A stretch of DNA of 64,000 nt from Pedobacter panaciterrae. GTDB lineage: Bacteria; Bacteroidota; Bacteroidia; Sphingobacteriales; Sphingobacteriaceae. Under the pieces are notes generated by a model that saw nothing but the letters and a program-made list of their open reading frames with translations, was not told where the DNA came from and did not search any database. How positions within the stretch are numbered: position 1 is the first letter of the stretch; every line of letters starts with the position of its first letter. The stretch lies in the NCBI RefSeq assembly GCF_013204795.1, contig NZ_JABMKW010000017.1:1-64000 (forward strand). The letters run 5' to 3'. Positions 61,270 through 64,000 of the stretch are shown in pieces. The position numbers were made by a program, and so were the translations under genes.

Positions 61270-62058
61270 ATGTTTAACCTATTTAGTAAAAATACCTCAG
61301 AAAAGCCACAGGATGTTAAAGCCATCAGGGAGGCTATACTTGTTTTCATTAAGCAGGAACTACAAAAAATGGAAGGCGGAGAAGGAAAACACATTAAAGG
61401 TTTCCAGCTCTACATTGCCTGTATACCTGTAGAAAAATACATGTATGAATCGGCGGTTTTTGCCGAAGAGGAGAATCATTTCAAAAATGAGGTACAAAGA
61501 ATAGCTGATGATTTTGCAATAGACCTTCCCAAAACCTGGACAATGGAAAATGTTTTTGTGGATGAGCTACCTCAGCAAGCCATAAGAATGCCTAATCTGG
61601 AAGTGGCCCTTTACATAAAAACACCTGAACATGCAGCAGTACAAAAATCAGGAACAGCATACATAAGAATTTTAAGTGGTGAGGCCGAGAAAGCCGAATA
61701 TACCCTCTCTTCTTCTGATGGCAAGATTAATATTGGCAGGGAAAAACAGGCACAGGATAGCGACGGCTTTATCAGGGTTAATAACATTGCCTTTCCAGAT
61801 TCCAGCACAAATGAATGCAACAAATACATAAGCAGGCAACATGCCCATATAGAATGGAATAATGATGCTGCAGCTTTTATGCTTTTTGCTGATGATGGTG
61901 GTGTGCCTCCCCGAAATAAAGTAAAAATAAGGTCTGTAAAGGAGCATAATTCTGTAAAACTTACCTTCACAGAACTGGGGCACGCACTACAAGAAGGAGA
62001 TCAGATAATTTTAGGAGAATCAGCTGTTTTAGAATTCAGTTATCATTCTAATCAGTAA
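61270..62058 (+). CDS. FHA domain protein
   Basis: A 262-residue cytoplasmic protein. The N-terminal half (about 15-125) recalls the FhaA N-terminal domain (IREAILVFIKQELQKM, FQLYIACIPVEKYMYES). The C-terminal FHA domain (about 145-258) has the phosphothreonine-binding residues: Gly-Arg in INIGREKQ and Ser-Arg-Gln-His in YISRQHAHIEW, then a final EGDQIILGESAVLEFSY. It likely binds kinase-phosphorylated partners, for example the cytoplasmic N-terminus or loops of the SEDS-PBP protein. It lies 18 bases after that gene and 10 before the kinase. Confidence 0.85.
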   Translation: MFNLFSKNTSEKPQDVKAIREAILVFIKQELQKMEGGEGKHIKGFQLYIACIPVEKYMYESAVFAEEENHFKNEVQRIADDFAIDLPKTWTMENVFVDELPQQAIRMPNLEVALYIKTPEHAAVQKSGTAYIRILSGEAEKAEYTLSSSDGKINIGREKQAQDSDGFIRVNNIAFPDSSTNECNKYISRQHAHIEWNNDAAAFMLFADDGGVPPRNKVKIRSVKEHNSVKLTFTELGHALQEGDQIILGESAVLEFSYHSNQ

Positions 62059-62068
62059 TTATAAACAA

Positions 62069-63361
62069 ATGGCAAAAGTATTTACTATAACAGAAGGATT
62101 GGAAAATATGGGTGCATTACGCACCGGCGGACAAGGATCTGTATATAAGGGTAAGAGAATGGGCGCCATTCTTTCGGCCGTAAAACTATTGCCTACACCT
62201 ATCCACGCAGAGAACACTGAGGACAAGAATTTCAGGGATTTCCAGAACGAAGTAGAAAAACTAAAAAAAGTTAATGAAGATCCAAGTCCCAATGTGGTCA
62301 AAATATTAAACTCAGGCCTTACCGAAAGCGGCTCTCTTCCTTTTATAGAAATGGAATACATAGAGGGCCCTGATCTGGAAGACTTGCTGAAACCACCACA
62401 TAGTCCGATATTTACCATAAGAGAAACCATCAAGCTGGCCGATCACCTGGCCAATGCCCTTGCGCATTGCCATAAAGTAGGTGTTAAACATGGCGATATT
62501 AAAAGTAACAATATCAAATTCAATACGGATACTGGCAACTATATACTGCTTGATTTTGGTTTGGCGGTAATGTCTGATGAACAGCGTCGTTCCAGTTTAC
62601 GTCATGCAGGTGCAGTAGAGTTTATGGCTCCTGAGCAGCACGATGGCAAAATGCTTTTTCAGTCCGATATTTACAGTTACGGCATTATTCTTTATGAACT
62701 TTTAGCCGGAACGGTCCCCTTTCCGTTGATCAATAAAACAGAAACATCCCGAAATATGGTGATGCTTTCACATATCGAAAAGCAGATCCCTGATGTGATG
62801 GAGCTCCGTAAAAACCGCTTACCGGTAGAATGGTCAGAAGAAAAGAAAGCTCATGAAATGATGGCTCCGGCCTGGTTACTTCAGATTATTGAAAAATGCC
62901 TAGAGAAAGATCCGGAGAAAAGATTCCACGACGGAGTTGGCCTGTATGAAGCGGTTAGCAATAGCAATCAGGACATCCTTAACAACGAACAGGTTACAAC
63001 AATAATAAATGAACTGAAAGCCGAGAATGAACGACTAACCAATTTGGTTCAGAAGTACGAAAAAGGAGGCAAAGCAAAAGCATTTCTTATTGGCGGAATT
63101 ATATTATTTATTTGTTTAGCTACATTTGGAATAAATTTGGTCTTAAATCAACGTAAGGGTACTGAAACAGACAGCACTAACGTTGTAAGTAAACCAATAC
63201 AGCCAGTAAAAAGCAGTTCAAAAACTGAACCTGGCAAGAAAGTTACAACAGTGAATCCGGATACCTTACAAACTGTTCCGGCGGCTAAAAAGGATACGAT
63301 CAAACCAAAAACGACTAAAAAAACAAAGGACGGATTGATTAATGATGTTCCTGAATTTTAA
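62069..63361 (+). CDS. Transmembrane Ser/Thr protein kinase (PknB-like, non-RD)
   Basis: A 430-residue Hanks-type kinase. Gly-rich loop TGGQGSVYKG (about 19-28), Lys39 (SAVKLL), Glu61 in helix C, catalytic loop HGDIKSNN (Asp143, Lys145, Asn148), Asp162 in DFGLA, and APEQ with the following SDIYSYGIILYELLAG. Gly replaces Arg before the catalytic Asp, so it is a non-RD kinase. A coiled coil (about 310-332) leads to one membrane helix (about 335-356) and a short exported Lys/Thr/Pro-rich tail without PASTA domains. Substrates are probably operon partners. A near-identical copy follows 18 bases later. Confidence 0.88.
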   Translation: MAKVFTITEGLENMGALRTGGQGSVYKGKRMGAILSAVKLLPTPIHAENTEDKNFRDFQNEVEKLKKVNEDPSPNVVKILNSGLTESGSLPFIEMEYIEGPDLEDLLKPPHSPIFTIRETIKLADHLANALAHCHKVGVKHGDIKSNNIKFNTDTGNYILLDFGLAVMSDEQRRSSLRHAGAVEFMAPEQHDGKMLFQSDIYSYGIILYELLAGTVPFPLINKTETSRNMVMLSHIEKQIPDVMELRKNRLPVEWSEEKKAHEMMAPAWLLQIIEKCLEKDPEKRFHDGVGLYEAVSNSNQDILNNEQVTTIINELKAENERLTNLVQKYEKGGKAKAFLIGGIILFICLATFGINLVLNQRKGTETDSTNVVSKPIQPVKSSSKTEPGKKVTTVNPDTLQTVPAAKKDTIKPKTTKKTKDGLINDVPEF

Positions 63362-63379
63362 TAAAACAACAAAGACACT

Positions 63380-64000
63380 ATGAGCAAAGTATTTACCATA
63401 ACAGAAGGATTAGAGAACATGGGCGCCCTACGTACAGGTGGGCAGGGTTCTGTTTACAAGGGTAAAAGAATGGGTGCCATTATTACTGCGGTAAAGATAT
63501 TGCCAACTCCTATTCATACTGAAAATACGGACGATAGAAATTTCAGGAATTTTAAGAATGAAGTTGAAAAACTAAAAAAGGTAAATGAAGTACCAAATCC
63601 AAATGTAGTTAAGATCCTTAATTCGGGCTTAACCGAAAGTGGCTCTTTCCCATTTATTGAAATGGAATACATCGAAGGGCCAGATTTGGAAGAACTGCTT
63701 AAATCACCACACGCTCCAATTTTTACGATCAGAGAGACCATTAAACTTGCCGAACAGCTGGCAAATGCCCTTACGCATTGTCATAGAGTTGGGGTTAAGC
63801 ATGGCGATATAAAAAGCAATAATGTAAAATTTAATACGGATACAGGGAATTACATCCTGCTCGACTTTGGCCTGGCAATCATGTCCGACGAGCAGCGCCG
63901 CAGCAGTGTGCGACATGCAGGTGCAGTTGAGTTTATGGCTCCGGAACAGCATGACGGCGAAATGTTCTTCCAAACCGACGTGTATAGCTATGGTATAATA
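63380..64000 (+). CDS. Second Ser/Thr protein kinase, cut by the window end
   Basis: The first 207 residues of a kinase that continues past the window. It starts MSKVFTITEGLENMGALRTG and matches the upstream kinase at roughly 85-90% of positions by eye, with mostly conservative changes. All visible motifs are intact: GGQGSVYKG, AVKIL, HGDIKSNN (again Gly instead of Arg), DFGLA and APEQ. It is a recent tandem duplication; the two may pair as PknA and PknB do. Membrane helix and tail cannot be seen. Confidence 0.88.
   Translation, partial: MSKVFTITEGLENMGALRTGGQGSVYKGKRMGAIITAVKILPTPIHTENTDDRNFRNFKNEVEKLKKVNEVPNPNVVKILNSGLTESGSFPFIEMEYIEGPDLEELLKSPHAPIFTIRETIKLAEQLANALTHCHRVGVKHGDIKSNNVKFNTDTGNYILLDFGLAIMSDEQRRSSVRHAGAVEFMAPEQHDGEMFFQTDVYSYGII

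Noticed and set aside
1..64000. Mobile elements, CRISPR arrays, prophage genes
   Set aside because: I looked for transposase, integrase and repeat-spacer patterns and found none; the regions with repeats are within-gene or very short.

Overview
The window looks like a chromosomal segment of a Bacteroidota bacterium, most likely a Sphingobacteriaceae member such as Pedobacter. This rests on the Bacteroidota-type omega subunit after bamD, DUF4835 and DUF4468 proteins, a BlaI/M56 pair, the AT-rich composition, and promoters of the Bacteroidota sigma-factor type (TTTG, 17-23 bases, TAnnTTTG). I see no tRNA, rRNA, CRISPR array, integrase or insertion sequence. The genus is an inference.

Region by region. 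0.4-11.7 kb: a DUF5655-like protein, then the housekeeping run bamD, rpoZ, coaBC, DUF4835. A BlaI repressor with its M56 (BlaR1-like) membrane protease follows, with two clear operator dyads, and then recN, fabI, a carboxypeptidase-regulatory-domain protein and an SPL-like radical SAM enzyme. 11.7-16 kb (minus): SUMF1-like protein, Gfo/Idh/MocA oxidoreductase, ApbE and a Hyi-like TIM barrel, probably sugar or cyclitol catabolism. 16-25 kb: clpC, a YbhE-type lactonase, ettA, and a minus-strand set of ROK kinase, esterase and sugar isomerase. 25-34.6 kb: DUF1456, a DbpA-like helicase, a YkuK-type RNase H fold protein, DUF4468, a beta-barrel/ammonium transporter pair, a GH20 hexosaminidase and a YhcC-like radical SAM enzyme.

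34.7-52.4 kb (minus) holds a tightly overlapping nine-gene operon. It is headed by two multidomain synthases that resemble secondary-lipid (PUFA-type) synthases: ER-like/KS/AT/ACP/ACP/KR (2336 aa) and KS/AT/DH/PPTase (1425 aa). A free ACP, an alpha/beta hydrolase, two GT1 glycosyltransferases, two condensation-fold acyltransferases and a small membrane protein follow. The set predicts a polyketide or fatty-acid-like chain that is glycosylated and acylated, i.e. an unknown glycolipid.

53-54.6 kb: an OmpA-type lipoprotein, a small lipoprotein and an unknown exported protein. 54.7-64 kb (plus): an envelope-signalling operon of degenerate-FHA protein, 29-aa membrane peptide, PP2C phosphatase with an exported sensor-like domain, a SEDS (RodA/FtsW) glycosyltransferase fused to a class B PBP, an FHA protein, and two nearly identical Ser/Thr kinases, the second cut by the window edge. 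Gene content and order recall the actinobacterial fhaA-fhaB-pstP-rodA-pbpA-pknA-pknB operon, here with rodA and pbpA fused.

The two most interesting systems are the glycolipid synthase operon and the kinase/phosphatase/SEDS-PBP operon. All functions are read from sequence by eye; no searches were run.
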